From the NCBI GenBank assembly GCA_010909165.1, contig VJWM01000025.1, positions 1,922,001-1,986,000 of the forward strand: a stretch of 64,000 nucleotides of DNA. The letters are read 5' to 3'. This stretch comes from Anthoceros angustus (lineage: Eukaryota > Streptophyta > Anthocerotopsida > Anthocerotales > Anthocerotaceae). How positions within the stretch are numbered: the stretch's first letter is position 1; each line of letters starts with the position of its first letter. The notes under the pieces were generated by a model. The model saw only the letters and a program-made list of their open reading frames with translations. It made no database searches and was not told the DNA's origin. A program made the position numbers and the translations under genes. Shown here in pieces: positions 11,050 to 23,500 of the stretch.

Positions 11050-13443
11050 CATGAATGTCCGAAAATCCAAGCAAAGCATCCAATTAGTGAGAAATATGAT
11101 ATCATTTTGGGTAGGAGAAGAAGCAACGTGCTTGAAAGAGCACTAGGGAACATGGTGGTTAGTTGGGAATCCCAGACCGGGTGACCAGGCGTTTTACGCT
11201 GTTGCTGGGATGCTGTCGTGTGTCGTGTGTCGTGTGTCGTGGAAGGAGGAAGGAGGAAGGGAGGCGTGTGGAGAGCCAGGGAGTCCTTGACTGGGGACTG
11301 GGGACTGGGGACTGGGGTGGACAATGTAGATGAGCGTGTGATGAGGAAAGTTGCGGTGTTAACGCCGAGAATAGGGAAAGAAATAGAGGAGGGCAGGGCA
11401 GGGCATCCAGTGGCAGGTGGGTAGCAGGCCGAAATACCTAACCAGGCGGGCGATGATGAGGCCGGTGAGTTGTGTCCTGCCGAGCCCGACTCGGTCGGCA
11501 CCAGGATTAGCCCGCCTCAGGCCCTCGAGCCCAAGGGCGCGGCGGGCCCGCCCGCCCTTTCTTTGCCACTCCCGACCGCCCACCTTCCCGCCAGCGCCAG
11601 CGCCAGCGCCAGCTCGGTCGGACGCCTCCTAGCCCCCCATTGCCATGTCGCCCTTCTTCGAATCTGCATGCCTTTGCCTTTGCCTTTGCCTTATGCCTTG
11701 GCCCTGGCCCTGGCCCTGGCCCTGCACACACCACACACCACACACCACACACCACACATGCTGGCATCTCGTTATTTACTAGCCGGTAACGCCACGCGCC
11801 TCGCGCACTGCCGGTACATGAGCACAAAAAGAAAACACAGCACAGTGTCCAAGGCCCGGCTGGTCGTCGACCGGGGACGAGGCACGACCGCGACGCGGTC
11901 GCCCACCCTCACCCACTCGCTGCCCATCTCACCGGAGGTTAGGGCAAAAGCCAGGAGAGGCGCTCTGTTTGTCTCATGCTGCTGCACTAGGACACGGCAG
12001 AGGCAGCGGCACTGGCAGTGGCAGTGGCAGTGGCAGTAGCAGTGGCAGTGACAGTGGCAGTGATGAAAGTCATCCGGATCCATGGCGTCACTCACCGCCA
12101 CGTTGTGTCATGACAATCAGAGCGAGAGAGAGAGAGAGCGAGAGGGGCATTTGGTAAAGGCGGGTGGCCCCAGCTCCTGTCCACACTCTACACTCCTCAC
12201 TCCTCACTCCTCACTCCTCCTCACTCCACTCCAGTGCAGTCTACTCTAGACTAGCCACTCTCCACTCCACTCCAGTCCTGTCCGGTGACCAGTCCCAACG
12301 AGGCCAGACGGCTAGACTCGAGACTCTGACTGCAGCAAAGAAAGAGCAAGAGCAAGAGCACGACAAAAAGCAAGACATGGAAGCTGATGAACCTTTCTCG
12401 GCCTTGCCTCGTTCCTTCTTCGCTCTGGTCAGAGTGAAGACTGGTGGTGTCATGTTTCCCACACTTGCTCATGCTATGTAGACTATACTTGTCTTGTGGG
12501 CTGTTTTGTGGGCTCCGAATATACCCAGCCCCGACCTCCTCTTACAAGGCAACAATGCACCGGCGGTCGCTCTCGGTACATATGCGTACATGCCATTGCC
12601 TGCATACTTTATAACCTCCAATGTCTGCTGTACATAGCCAAACGAGGAGAAACAAAACCAGGAGCTCTCCTCACATCTCGTCTCCTGGAAGCTGCAGCTG
12701 CTCCTGCAGCAGTCCTTCTCCTGCTCGTACTAGATACACGAATACTGGTGTACCACACAAGTTGTATAAGGTGCTGGGTACAAGTAGTGTAAAGCAAAAT
12801 GTACATACCCATTATAAAGTAGGGTTGGAGGGGCGGAGATGGGATGGATGGTCTACCGGAAGTACGGACGGTCGGTTTTGGACTGTTCATTGTGCCATGC
12901 CCGTCCCGTCCGCCCCTGCCCCTCCTGCCTTTTTCTGACATACCGACAATGGTGGTATGCGGCCTTATGGTGGGTTTCCAGGTAAAGCGGCAGGAAGGAA
13001 AGGAAGGCTGCCACAACCCACAACCTACAACCCGCAACCCACACCTGCTGCCGGATGCCAAGGGTGTAAGTGGGCAAAGTTTTACCCATGCGGCGCCGCA
13101 ACACAGGGTGGTGAGACAGCCAAACGCTCACATGAACTATATTGAATGAATGAGAGAGAAGGCATTTGTTCCAGCTCCAGCAGTACCTGCCTTCCCCATG
13201 ATGGACCGATGCCACGAGCCAAGGGGGTCCCGCCCATCCCATAACGTGTGTCGTTGTAACGGGACGGGATTCGCTGGGGACGGTGTCAGAATCCATGCTT
13301 ATCCGGTGGCCCTGCTGTAGCATGTCATACCATGTCCTGACGGTTACGGCTCCTGAGTCCTGACGGGGCCTTGTCCGAGACGGAGAACGAGGAGCACCAA
13401 GTCGCGCGTCTCCAACATAAGAAAGTTGACCGACATGAATGTC
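11050..13443. repeat. ZXY tandem unit 2
   Basis: Z2 (11050-12142), X3 (12143-12674) and Y2 (12674-13443) are nearly identical to unit 1. The differences I could see are mostly one- to a few-base indels in short runs. The right end shares GAATGTCCG with the left end of unit 1. Confidence 0.85.
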
Positions 13444-15228
13444 CGCGTTCACACCTGGATGGACGGAACCTGCTTTGCTTGGCTTGGCTTTGGCTTTGGC
13501 TTTGGCTTTGCTTGCTGAGCCCGGGCCCCGGCTTGCCGCTTGCTTCAACTTGGCAGTGCCACGCCACACTCTGTCCCAAATATGACAAAGCGCTTTTATG
13601 AACAGAATCAGTCTGGCGAGGCCAAGGCTCGGGCGCGCAGCAGTCGGGATGCGTGCAGTGGCGCTCAGACCTCATCATTGCCTCTGCAAAACGTGGAGAA
13701 AGATGCACCGCGGCCAGGCCAGGCCTGGCCCGCTGCTTGCTGCTGCCTTGCGTCTTCCCAAAGCACTCTTTCACGCCATGTTCCCGCATCATGACCGCTC
13801 CCTCCTGCTCCAGCTCCTGCTCCTGCTCCTGCTCCTGCCAGTCACTGGCTCTCTGGCAGCGGCAGGAGCGGCTCTCAAATCCATGCAACAAAACAAAATG
13901 CAAGTGCAGTCCAAACTCCTCGGCATCATCCTAGTCACACAGCTTTGCAACGGCTCTCGTCCTTTTTCCCTCTTCCTGCTCCTCCTCCTGTTCCTGCTCC
14001 AGCTCCTGCTCCTGCTCCTGCTCCCGCTCCCGCTCCCGCTCCCGCACCGCATCATATGTACTGGAGTAAAATAATAATGCAACTGCACAGGCGCAGGACA
14101 CTGCCATCCATGTCGCCCCCTCTCTATTGAGCTGCATACCATTTCAATCAATTTGTACTGCACAAATCGCAGCTCCCCTCCACTGGCTTGTGGATACATA
14201 CACTGCACTGCACGACATATATCACATCAAATCAAATTTGCTGCCACCGCCAATTGCAAGGCCTTGTTCCCCTGGGATACCTTTTCTTGAGAGGGAAAGA
14301 TGGAAGGAAGCACGCAGGCGAGCCGGCTCTGGCAGCGGCATGTCATGTGCCACATGTGGGACAGGCAGAAGGAAAGGGAAAACAAGAGCGGGCCAGGAGC
14401 GAGGAGAGCCGGGTGCGCACAGACAGCAACCGACATGCCGCGCTTTCTCTTTCTCTTGCAGGATCCGGCGGACCGCACAGCACAACGCAACAAGGCACCG
14501 CACCTCCTTCCTTCCCACCTCATCAAGTCGGCTACGACAAGGAATCCCAGAACTCGCAATCAACGATGCGCGGCCCGCCTGCCCCCGCGTGCATGCGCCT
14601 CGGGAACGCAACGCAGGCGGGCGCGGCAACGGGAACGGGAACGGAAACGGAAACGGAAACGGAAATCGAAACGGAAAGCGGACACAGGATGCAAGCAACC
14701 GGGGGAAGGTTCTGGACTGGATGAAAACCGTCATGGCAGGTAAGAAAGTGCATGGCCAGGGCCAGACAGCGATAAGGACAAGGAGCAGGAACATCATCGT
14801 CGTCACCATGCGCTTGTCTGTATGGGAGGAGAGAGAAGGCATCTTGCTTTACCTCATCTCTCTCAACAGACTTCCATCAGCACAAACAGCAACTCTACTT
14901 GAGAGCAACACAACCCCCTCATCACATCACACACACGGACACTCCAGAATTCAAAAGGTGTACATACACGAAAACAGTAGAGTGTGTGTCCAGCCAACTT
15001 GAGGCTTATTGTACACGCAATGGCAATGGCAATAGCACTTGCACAGCGCCTACGGGATGGAAGAAAAGACTGTAGCATGACTGATCATCCAGGCCTGACC
15101 AGCTTGCAAGCATAACATATCGAATACATTAGATAAGGTAGCATACGCCTGGGTTGAAATACTAGTTGATGATGAATGCACCTCTCGTTAGGGTTGTGTC
15201 GCTAAGCTGGACTCCCTCCTTATCCTCT
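13444..15228. other. Low-complexity spacer 3' of ARF 2
   Basis: This stretch contains CTCCTG/CTCCCG arrays at about 13800-13840 and 13975-14045 and an AACGGA array near 14625-14690. The open frames on both strands are products of these simple repeats and match no family I know. The right end should hold the ARF 2 3' UTR. Confidence 0.55.
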
Positions 15229-17631
15229 CTATGATCCGCAGCTGGTGGCATCGGGAAGGATGGTGAGGCGACGCACGGATTGCATGAAAATCCTGCACCC
15301 ACGAGCAAGCAAGCAAGCATTGGTGATGGGTGAGACAGGGGGTTCAGTATGTGGGTAGGGTGTGGGAGAATGGAGAGGGGGCAGTTACTACCTGTAGGGC
15401 TCGTAGCCGACTTGGAGAGTGGAGCCTTCCGAGTTCCGATACACCAAATTCTTCTGCAGCTCCACCTTGTCCATGCAGAACATGCTTGCTAACCGGCCAA
15501 ACAGTTCGTCGTAGTTGCTGAAGATGGCCAGGTCCACGGTCCGGCCTACCTCCTCACTGTCTTTGAACACCTTGCAGTGCGAGAAAGAGTCGAAAAAGAA
15601 CCTATCCGCCTTCTCCTTGAATGCTGGCATGGCTTGCTCCTTGAACCACTTGGGTCCGCCCGCAGCAGCAGCGGCAACAGCAGCATGTGAGTAGAGCCGG
15701 TGGAGGTGGTCAACCTCGTACTTGGAGGCATAGCTCCCCCCTCGTGCCTGTCCCGAATCCCCTGACAAGTTGTGGACTTCACCGGGACCAGCAGCAGCGA
15801 AGGAGTCATGCTGCCTGGCGCAAGAAGAACCGGTCTTGTCGGCCAGGTCTATTGCCTGCCCGAACAGTAGAAACGGAGCAGTCTTGGACGACCCGTTAGT
15901 CACCGGGGCTGCGGCCACCTGAGACACGGCACTTGTAGTCCTCAAGCCCCCAGACCAGTCCTGATGCTGCAGCCCCGGGCTCCCTCCCGAAGTATACAAA
16001 GACAGCCCATGGTTCTGCACCACCACTCCACCACCACCACCCCTCTCCTGCTGACGATACACATGGTCCAAAAGCATCCCAGCCGGAACTGGGACAGGGC
16101 CCTTCTTGGCACGCAAGGCTGAAAAGACTTGCCCGTCGAACCGTTCTTGCCTGGCTTCCTGCATGCCTGCAGGGATGTCTTCCACAAGACCCCACGGAGA
16201 GATGGGCCCTAGAGCCGCCGCCATGGACATGCCTTGCAGAGCATACTCTGAGTTCCGCGAATTCTTCTTGGGCAGCGCGAACGGAGGCAGCTGCATGGGC
16301 AGGGTGGACACCAGCTCCACCTGCCAAGGACTCACCCTGCTCACCCCCTGCAGCAAGTCCGGCTCGTCCCAAGTCACCTGTTCCACACACAACCACCGCA
16401 TAGGCAGGGCAGGAAGAATTCAGAAATGGGTTGTGAACCAATACATTCCTGCGGATAAGGGGTTGCATTCCTGCAGATAAGAAAGGAAGAATGCAATGAC
16501 ACGAGATGAGGCACCCACCTGCAGCACACGCCAAGGAGACTTGGGCCAAAAGTGAGGATCCGCCGGCTGCACCGCCGCAATGGTGCCCATGAACCAGCTG
16601 ATCCTGGACGAATCCTCCGTCTCGAACGCCATCTTAAACCTCATCCCCGTATACCAAGTGCGATCCAACGCAGCCTTCACAGACCTTGCCTTGACGCAGA
16701 ATTCAGCCGTGCTAGCCCTGGGGTAATAGACGACCTCAAACGGATGCCCGGCCACAGCCAACGACACCGCCTCCACCACGGACTTAGCCGTAACCCGGGC
16801 CCGGTTCCTGGCAAAGCTGCTAGCGCTGGGGGCTCTCCCGCCAGCCCCGCCATTCTCCCCCAAAAATTCCGCAAACCCACCATCAGCCGGCTTCACCTCC
16901 CACCTCCCCGGGCGTGCTCCTCGCTCCAGAATGCCACGAAGCCGCATCCCCAGCCGCCCCATTCCCCCGCATAGACCTCCTCACCCCGACGCAGAGCTCC
17001 CCGGTCGCGCTCCGCAGAAACACGATAGCATCCCCGGCCACCAGCTTCTTGTGGTTCACGAATGCGCTCCATCCCGTAGTGAGCAGGTGCCGGCGCGGCG
17101 TCCCCCTGTAGATGTGCCGGAACCTCCAGGTCTCCCCGTGCACGTCCTTGGCCAGCACCGTCTGCACCGGCGGGTCGACGGTGTAGTCCAGCGGCGGGAA
17201 GATGGTCTCGGCGCAGTAGCGCGGCACCGAGAACCCCCCCCCGTTGTTGGCATCGCTCTGCGTGAGCGTCTTGGCGAAGGACGCAGGCTTGTCCGGCGGC
17301 GGGGACGGGGTCCCCGTTCCCGCCCCCCCGTTCCCCGTCACTCCGGTTCCCGCGTCCGAGTCCCCGTCCGCCATGGCCGCCTCCCCGCCCTCCGGCTGCA
17401 GCCGCATGCGCGCGTACACCTCGTCCGTCTCGGTGTCCGCCAGGAAGTGCAGCGAGGTGACCCGGCAGGGGATGCTGCCCGCCGGGCCCAGGCTGCGCGG
17501 GAAGTCCACGCTGCTGGCCGCCTGCTCGCCGTGGCCCTGCGGGAAGTAGATCACCTTGGTTCCCACCGTCGGCAGCTGCACCATCCCGCCCGCGCACGCG
17601 TGCCACAGCTGCGAATCCAGCCCCGCTCCAT
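15229..17631 (-). CDS. ARF: Class C auxin response factor, paralogue 2 (frame broken twice)
   Basis: Three exons match paralogue 1 in position: about 17631-16519, 16377-15392 and 15292-15229, with GT-AG introns of 141 and 99 nt. The B3 domain, Auxin_resp domain, middle region and C-terminal PB1 are all present and well conserved. Two one-base disruptions are visible. Near 17621-17624 the run between the family-like ATG at 17631 and LDSQLWHACAGG leaves that ATG out of frame. Near 16905-16940 the frame shifts between B3 and Auxin_resp, and the B3 frame then stops at about 16883. Without a correction the product is a B3-only fragment. Alternatively, translation in the B3 frame could begin upstream, as far as 18040. 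The middle region is shorter than in paralogue 1, and PB1 again lacks a strong acidic patch. Strong conservation in the correct frame on both sides favours sequence errors or very recent decay. Confidence 0.82.
16148..16168 (-). promoter_or_regulatory. Altered miR160 site in ARF 2
   Basis: This site is homologous to the one at 4705-4725 but has one extra change. The base opposite miRNA position 10 is A in the transcript (T on the plus strand at 16157), giving a C:A mismatch at the slicing position. The protein reads AGMQEARQ where AGMQGARQ is usual. Confidence 0.82.
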
Positions 17632-18120
17632 TTCTCCTCCTCCAATTCCACCCCGCCGCTCCACCACCAAAAACCCTTGCTCTGCTCCGCTTGCCTACGC
17701 TCCTTCTCCTTCCTCCTCCTCCTCCTCTCGCTGGGGAAGGGCGGGAGCCGCTGCTGCTGCTGCTGCCATGGACAGGAGGCGGCGGAGCTCGCGCATTGGC
17801 CGAGCCAGGGAAGAAGACGAGGAAGCGGAAGCGGAAGAGGAAGAGGAAGAGGAAGAGGAAGGAGGAGAAATGCGGCGGAGACGAATGGGAGGAGGAGAAG
17901 CAGGAGAAGGCAACGAGCACGATGAGGGAAGGAGGCCGGCGCATGTGCCAAGTGGGACTTGGGTGCCGTGACACTCTCTTCACCTCTTCCGACATCGCCA
18001 TCACTTCAACCCCGACCTCACCCGGACCCGGCACCGGCACCCGGCACCGGCACCGGCACCGGCACCGGGGGACCCGGTCCTTTTCTGCCTTTGCTTTTTT
18101 TTATCCGCAACCTTTGTCCG
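17632..18120 (-). promoter_or_regulatory. 5' leader and upstream region of ARF 2
   Basis: This is a CT-rich leader in the sense direction. A block at about 17940-18005 is shared with the ARF 1 upstream region, and a GGCACC/GGCACCGGT array follows at about 18020-18070. The shared block lies about 310 bp from the putative start codon, compared with about 660 bp in ARF 1. Confidence 0.5.
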
Positions 18121-20060
18121 CTCCCTCCTACTTCCCGGGCCGGACATTTACCGCTCCCACCTACCCGCATTATGTTGGCTTCCTGTCGCATACAATAACC
18201 TATCCAGTACATACCCACACATGTATGCATGTACATACGTACATTCCTTCCTTCTACAACCTCCTCCTCCTCCTCCTCCTCCTCCTCCTCCTCCGGTCCT
18301 GTCGTTTGGGCCGCTTTACACGCCACTGCTGCTATGCTCTTCTCTGCTGCCAAAGTAGGGCCAAACCAGGAAACCAAACCGAGATCAACCGGATCTGTAT
18401 TCAATCAATAACATTTGTTCACTAATTTGCATCCTTGTTGGCCCTTTCAGAAAACATGTAACTCCGGATGGGATGACCTCTCCGGCTTGTAGGAGCAGCT
18501 GGAGCAACGCATCTTGAAGGAACAAGCACTTCGAGTTGATGTTGTAGGGCTCAAGTGGATCCAGCCTGTGAGAGTGCACGTTGCAGGAATCCAGGATGAG
18601 CGCTCTTCGATGTTCCTTGCCGAAGGGGTCCCAAGTCGAACATATTCTGGTGCCAGTCTTGAGTTTGCACACAGGCTGGTCCTGTTGTCGTGGAAGCATC
18701 CCATATTTTTGGGGTCTTGTGGGCTCGTTTAGCCCTCTTGGACAGAGGTTGCAAACGGTCTGGTATGTGTTGGAGAACTGTGGTCTTCGAGTCGACTAAC
18801 AGCACAGGGATGGCCATCTTGATGGGAGCCTATTAATTAACCCATCACTTCCGGTTCCGGTTGTGTGGGCAGAGCCCAGGTCGTCGTCGTCGTGTGTTGC
18901 CATGCGGACTTGGGGGAACACATATGCGGTGTGATGTGGGAGCGGACATCCCCGAGATGTGAACCTTCTCCCCAAGTGCTGACAGGTGTAAATGGTCATT
19001 TGCCTCCAGAACGTCAGCATGGTGGAGAGGCCAAACTGTCATACGTTCTGGTAAACCCGCCGGGTGTTAAACGCCTCCCAAGCCTTGCACGACTTTGAGG
19101 GCACGAAGATCAAGATATAGCGGATCAAGGCAAGCTTGGAGCAACAGGTTGAGGTTCAACTGAGAAGGCTGCAGGACGGGAACCGAGGCCTCATCTACAT
19201 CTTTCTAGGTGCCCGCCCATGTATCTCCAAATGTTGGCCAGAGTTGGGGCATCGTCCCCAGTCTCACGATCGCCTCAGTGACGACGACTCAAAGGCAAAG
19301 TATATGTCGTGACGCAGGTGGATGAAGTTAAGGAGAAACACAAGCCTCCGAGGGATTCTCAAGAGAATATCACGACTCATCCAACGCTTCTGCTCCAGTG
19401 TCTGTCAAAGTGTCTGGCTCTAGCTCTTGTGAACGTCACGCTGATCAGCCTGCGTCTGGCTGCAACCAACTTGAACAAGGTTTCAAAGGGACACAGTGAA
19501 GAAGTGGAGAAACCGTCTGTCGCTCATCCAACACATATCCCTAGTCCTTGCATCTGGTGAGGAGGAGAATCTGAAAGGGAAGACTGACAGACTCGAATGA
19601 CAAACTGGGGGATTGTGCACCAGCTTGGTCCTCCTATACCATGCATCCCACAGTGAGTGTACCATATTCCTCTCCGTCTCCTTGTGCTGGTTAACTACTG
19701 CATCCTTCAGACGGTTCTCGATTCGGAAGTGTTTCTTCTCCGTAGGGTGTCTATCCTCCTCAAAGTTCTTACCCCCCTGAGTGAAATACGTCGCGGACGC
19801 TATGCAAGAATCTTACCACTAGAACAACAAGAACAAATGTCGTACAATTTGAAAGATAGGTCCAACCACATTATTTTCGAAGCAAGAACCCAAACTGGTG
19901 AAAACGTAATCACCCAGATTTTGCGTCGGTAAGCCGGGAGTAAGTTAACAGCAGGATAAGGGGCGTAAGTGAGCGTCCCGTTATCCATCCCGGCTGTGTG
20001 GTCTCCCAGGGGGCACATGAATCGGATCAGTCGGCGGCAGTAGCTGCCATGGATCTGTCC
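18121..20060. other. Spacer without recognisable gene
   Basis: It contains a CTC microsatellite at about 18260-18295. A minus-strand open frame at 18385-18699 (104 codons) and a plus-strand frame at 19309-19560 (83 codons) have ordinary composition but match no family I can name. They could be exons of an unidentified gene or relics. Confidence 0.4.
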
Positions 20061-20469
20061 AAGGCAGCTTGACACCATGCGGTGTCAAGTGTGAAGCTCG
20101 GCAGACTGCGGATGCGCTGCAAGCAACGTCAGGTACCATGTCTCTCCTGCCCACGAGGCCCTTCTCTGCTGCATCCGCAGGCCTTGCGCATCCGTCCAGC
20201 CACAAGTCGCCTGGAGTGGGCCTGACTTGGAGTGGAAGAGATTGTGGAAGGAGCTCCCATCTAAAAGGCTGCTGCGCGGACAATTCCCGATTCTCAGTTT
20301 GGGGCTCTAAACTAGTACTGAAGGAGTGGGGATTTCTAGACAATGCGGGGACCACGTTGCGGTGGAGGGGAAGGGCAAGGGCAAGGGCAAGGGCAAGGGC
20401 AAGGGCTGCTGGAGGTGGGGAGGGAGTTGGCAATGCCGAGCAGGCCTTCTTCCAGGATTTGGATACCCA

Positions 20470-20501
<32 letters not shown>

Positions 20502-20531
20502 CGGATTCAGGACCTGTAGCCCATTACCAGA

Positions 20532-23500
20532 ATGGCACGGTCCACCAACTGGGACTCGTGCAAGGTAAACATGGTGCGGCAAGTGGGGCACTTCTGGCTG
20601 CCCAGGCCGAGCCACGGGAGTGGAGAATTGGAGCAGGCATATGGAGAGACATTATGCGGCGGTTGCCCAGCTATGCCAGTGATTTCGCTGATGGGTTGCA
20701 CCCGAAAGCCGCGGCTTCTGTCTTCTTTCTCTACTTTGCTTGTCTGGCTCCCTGCATTGCCTTCGGCGGGTTTGTACCCCTCTGTAGCCCACTGCCATTT
20801 CGTCCTTCACAATGGGTAGATTTGAGAGATGGCAGCAGTACTAGCAGTAGCAGAGGGACTGTCTCCCTTCATGTGCACCGCATGTAAGCCTTGGCCGCCC
20901 TGCAAATATCAGGTTGATCTCTCATGTGACTGGAGGGTCTATCGGAGTCGTGGAGACTATTGTTGGGACTGCAGGTACCATAGCTACAGTTCTGATTTTC
21001 TCCTTTCCCTTTTCCTTGGCTAAGACTCATCGAATTCGGTTACCTCACGGTGCAGATGCACGCACTTGCTTGTTCCAGGTTCAGGTATCCTGTATGCACT
21101 CACTGCAGGACAGCCCTTGACCCTTTTGGGTCCCACAGGGTTGATGGTGGTCTTTTCGGGTCTGCTGTACAAGGTGCTGTTTCTTTCTTTTTGCCAAGAC
21201 GCGATGCATGGTTCAACTAGAGCAAGAGGCTAATGCCGACAAGTATGTTCGCATTTGCAGGGTACCCATCAAATGGGTCTTCCCTTCTTGCCCATTTATG
21301 GCTGGGTCGGAATATGGTCGTGCCTCTACCTTCTTCTGCTGGCTGCCATCGAAGCAAGTGATTTGGTAAGCTACGTTGAAAGCCATAACACACTCTTCGA
21401 CGAGGCTGTTTTTATCTACTTCTCACCTGTCTGTTAACTGCAGATTCGTCATTTCACTCGTTTCACGGACGAGACTTTTTCCGCCCTCATCTCCCTTGGA
21501 TATATATCCGAAGCATGGAAGGTTTGTTATCCCTCCCCTTATGGCTACTTTTATAGTATGATCCGTTTGAACGCTGAAACACCCAAGATATCATGACTGG
21601 TCGCTTCTGGCAGAGCATATGCAACATGTTCGGACCAGCAAGTCCCTTCCCGACAGAATCAGCCTTCTTGTCGTTAGTTCTGGCTGCTGGCACCTGGAGA
21701 ATGGCGACTTTCCTTACTCAGGTTGGCACCACACCCTGTTCACCTGCATTCTTTGTAGTCGATGGACATGAGCAAGGAAGCCAACATAACTTGGTGTCGT
21801 TTGCTTCTTCACCTGAGTGCATATGGTGTTGGCAGCTCAGAACCTCCGGCTCCTGACAAGACCCTTGAGATACGTACTTGCTGACTTTGGACCACCGTTG
21901 GCAATTCTCACCATGGCAGCTGCTGCTCATCTCCTCTTCCGGCAATCCAGCTTCCGGAACTGGCTATTCCAGCGCAATTCTCAACCACCTCTGGGCGGCC
22001 ATGGCTAGTCCCTCTCTTCTCCATCCCACCATGGGCTATTGCTGGAGCAGCTGTTCCAGCTGCCCTCTTGACCCTTTTGGTCTTCCTGGATCAGGTTCAT
22101 AATCCAACTTGCCAGGTTTCTCAGTTGACAAGGGTGCAAGGATTATCAGGGTGCTCTATGACGTATTATCTGATGGGGGTGCACCAATATGCCAGAATAT
22201 CACCACAAGACTCATAAACAGTCCGGAGAATCACTTGAAGAAGGGGGAAGGTTATCACCTAGACTTGGCTGTTCTTGGATGTAAGTACGTTGAACGTTTT
22301 TTTTCTTTTTGCCAAGACGCGATGCATGGTTCAACTAGAGCAAGAGGCTAATGCCGACAAGTATGTTCGCATTTGCAGGGTACCCATCAAATGGGTCTTC
22401 CCTTCTTGCCCATTTATGGCTGGGTCGGAATATGGTCGTGCCTCTACCTTCTTCTGCTGGCTGCCATCGAAGCAAGTGATTTGGTAAGCTACGTTGAAAG
22501 CCATAACACACTCTTCGACGAGGCTGTTTTTATCTACTTCTCACCTGTCTGTTAACTGCAGATTCGTCATTTCACTCGTTTCACGGACGAGACTTTTCCG
22601 CCCTCATCTCCTTGGATATATATCCGAAGCATGGAAGGTTTGTTATCCCTCCCCTTATGGCTACTTTTATAGTATGATCCGTTTGAACGCTGAAACACCC
22701 AAGATATCATGACTGGTCGCTTCTGGCAGAGCATATGCAACATGTTCGGACCAGCAAGTCCCTTCCCGACAGAATCAGCCTTCTTGTCGTTAGTTCTGGC
22801 TGCTGGCACCTGGAGAATGGCGACTTTCCTTACTCAGGTTGGCACCACACCCTGTTCACCTGCATTCTTTGTAGTCGATGGACATGAGCAAGGAAGCCAA
22901 CATAACTTGGTGTCGTTTGCTTCTTCACCTGAGTGCATATGGTGTTGGCAGCTCAGAACCTCCCGGCTCCTGACAAGACCCTTGAGATACGTACTTGCTG
23001 ACTTTGGACCACCGTTGGCAATTCTCACCATGGCAGCTGCTGCTCATCTCCTCTTCCCGGCAATCCAGCTTCCGGAACTGGCTATTCCAGCGCAATTCTC
23101 AACCACCTCTGGGCGGCCATGGCTAGTCCCTCTCTTCTCCATCCCACCATGGGCTATTGCTGGAGCAGCTGTTCCAGCTGCCCTCTTGACCCTTTTGGTC
23201 TTCCTGGATCAGGTTCATAATCCAACTTGCCAGGTTTCTCAGTTGACAAGGGTGCAAGGATTATCAGGGTGCTCTATGACGTATTATCTGATGGGGGTGC
23301 ACCAATATGCCAGAATATCACCACAAGACTCATAAACAGTCCGGAGAATCACTTGAAGAAGGGGGAAGGTTATCACCTAGACTTGGCTGTTCTTGGATGT
23401 AAGTACGTTGAACGTTTTTTTTTCTTTCTGATGGTGTCTTAGATCAAAGGTTGGACCGCTGGAGGCTAGAGTCTCTGTCTGTATTGTGCAGTGCTGATGG

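Noticed and set aside
13945-14743. Pro/Ala- or Arg/Glu-rich frames in the ARF spacer
   Set aside because: They are products of CTCCTG and AACGGA simple repeats, open in several frames at once.
20069-20531. Upstream extension of the transporter's first exon to the ATG at 20069
   Set aside because: It runs through GGGCAA and GGAGCA arrays and has no SLC4 similarity; a start nearer 20532-20630 or an upstream exon is more likely.
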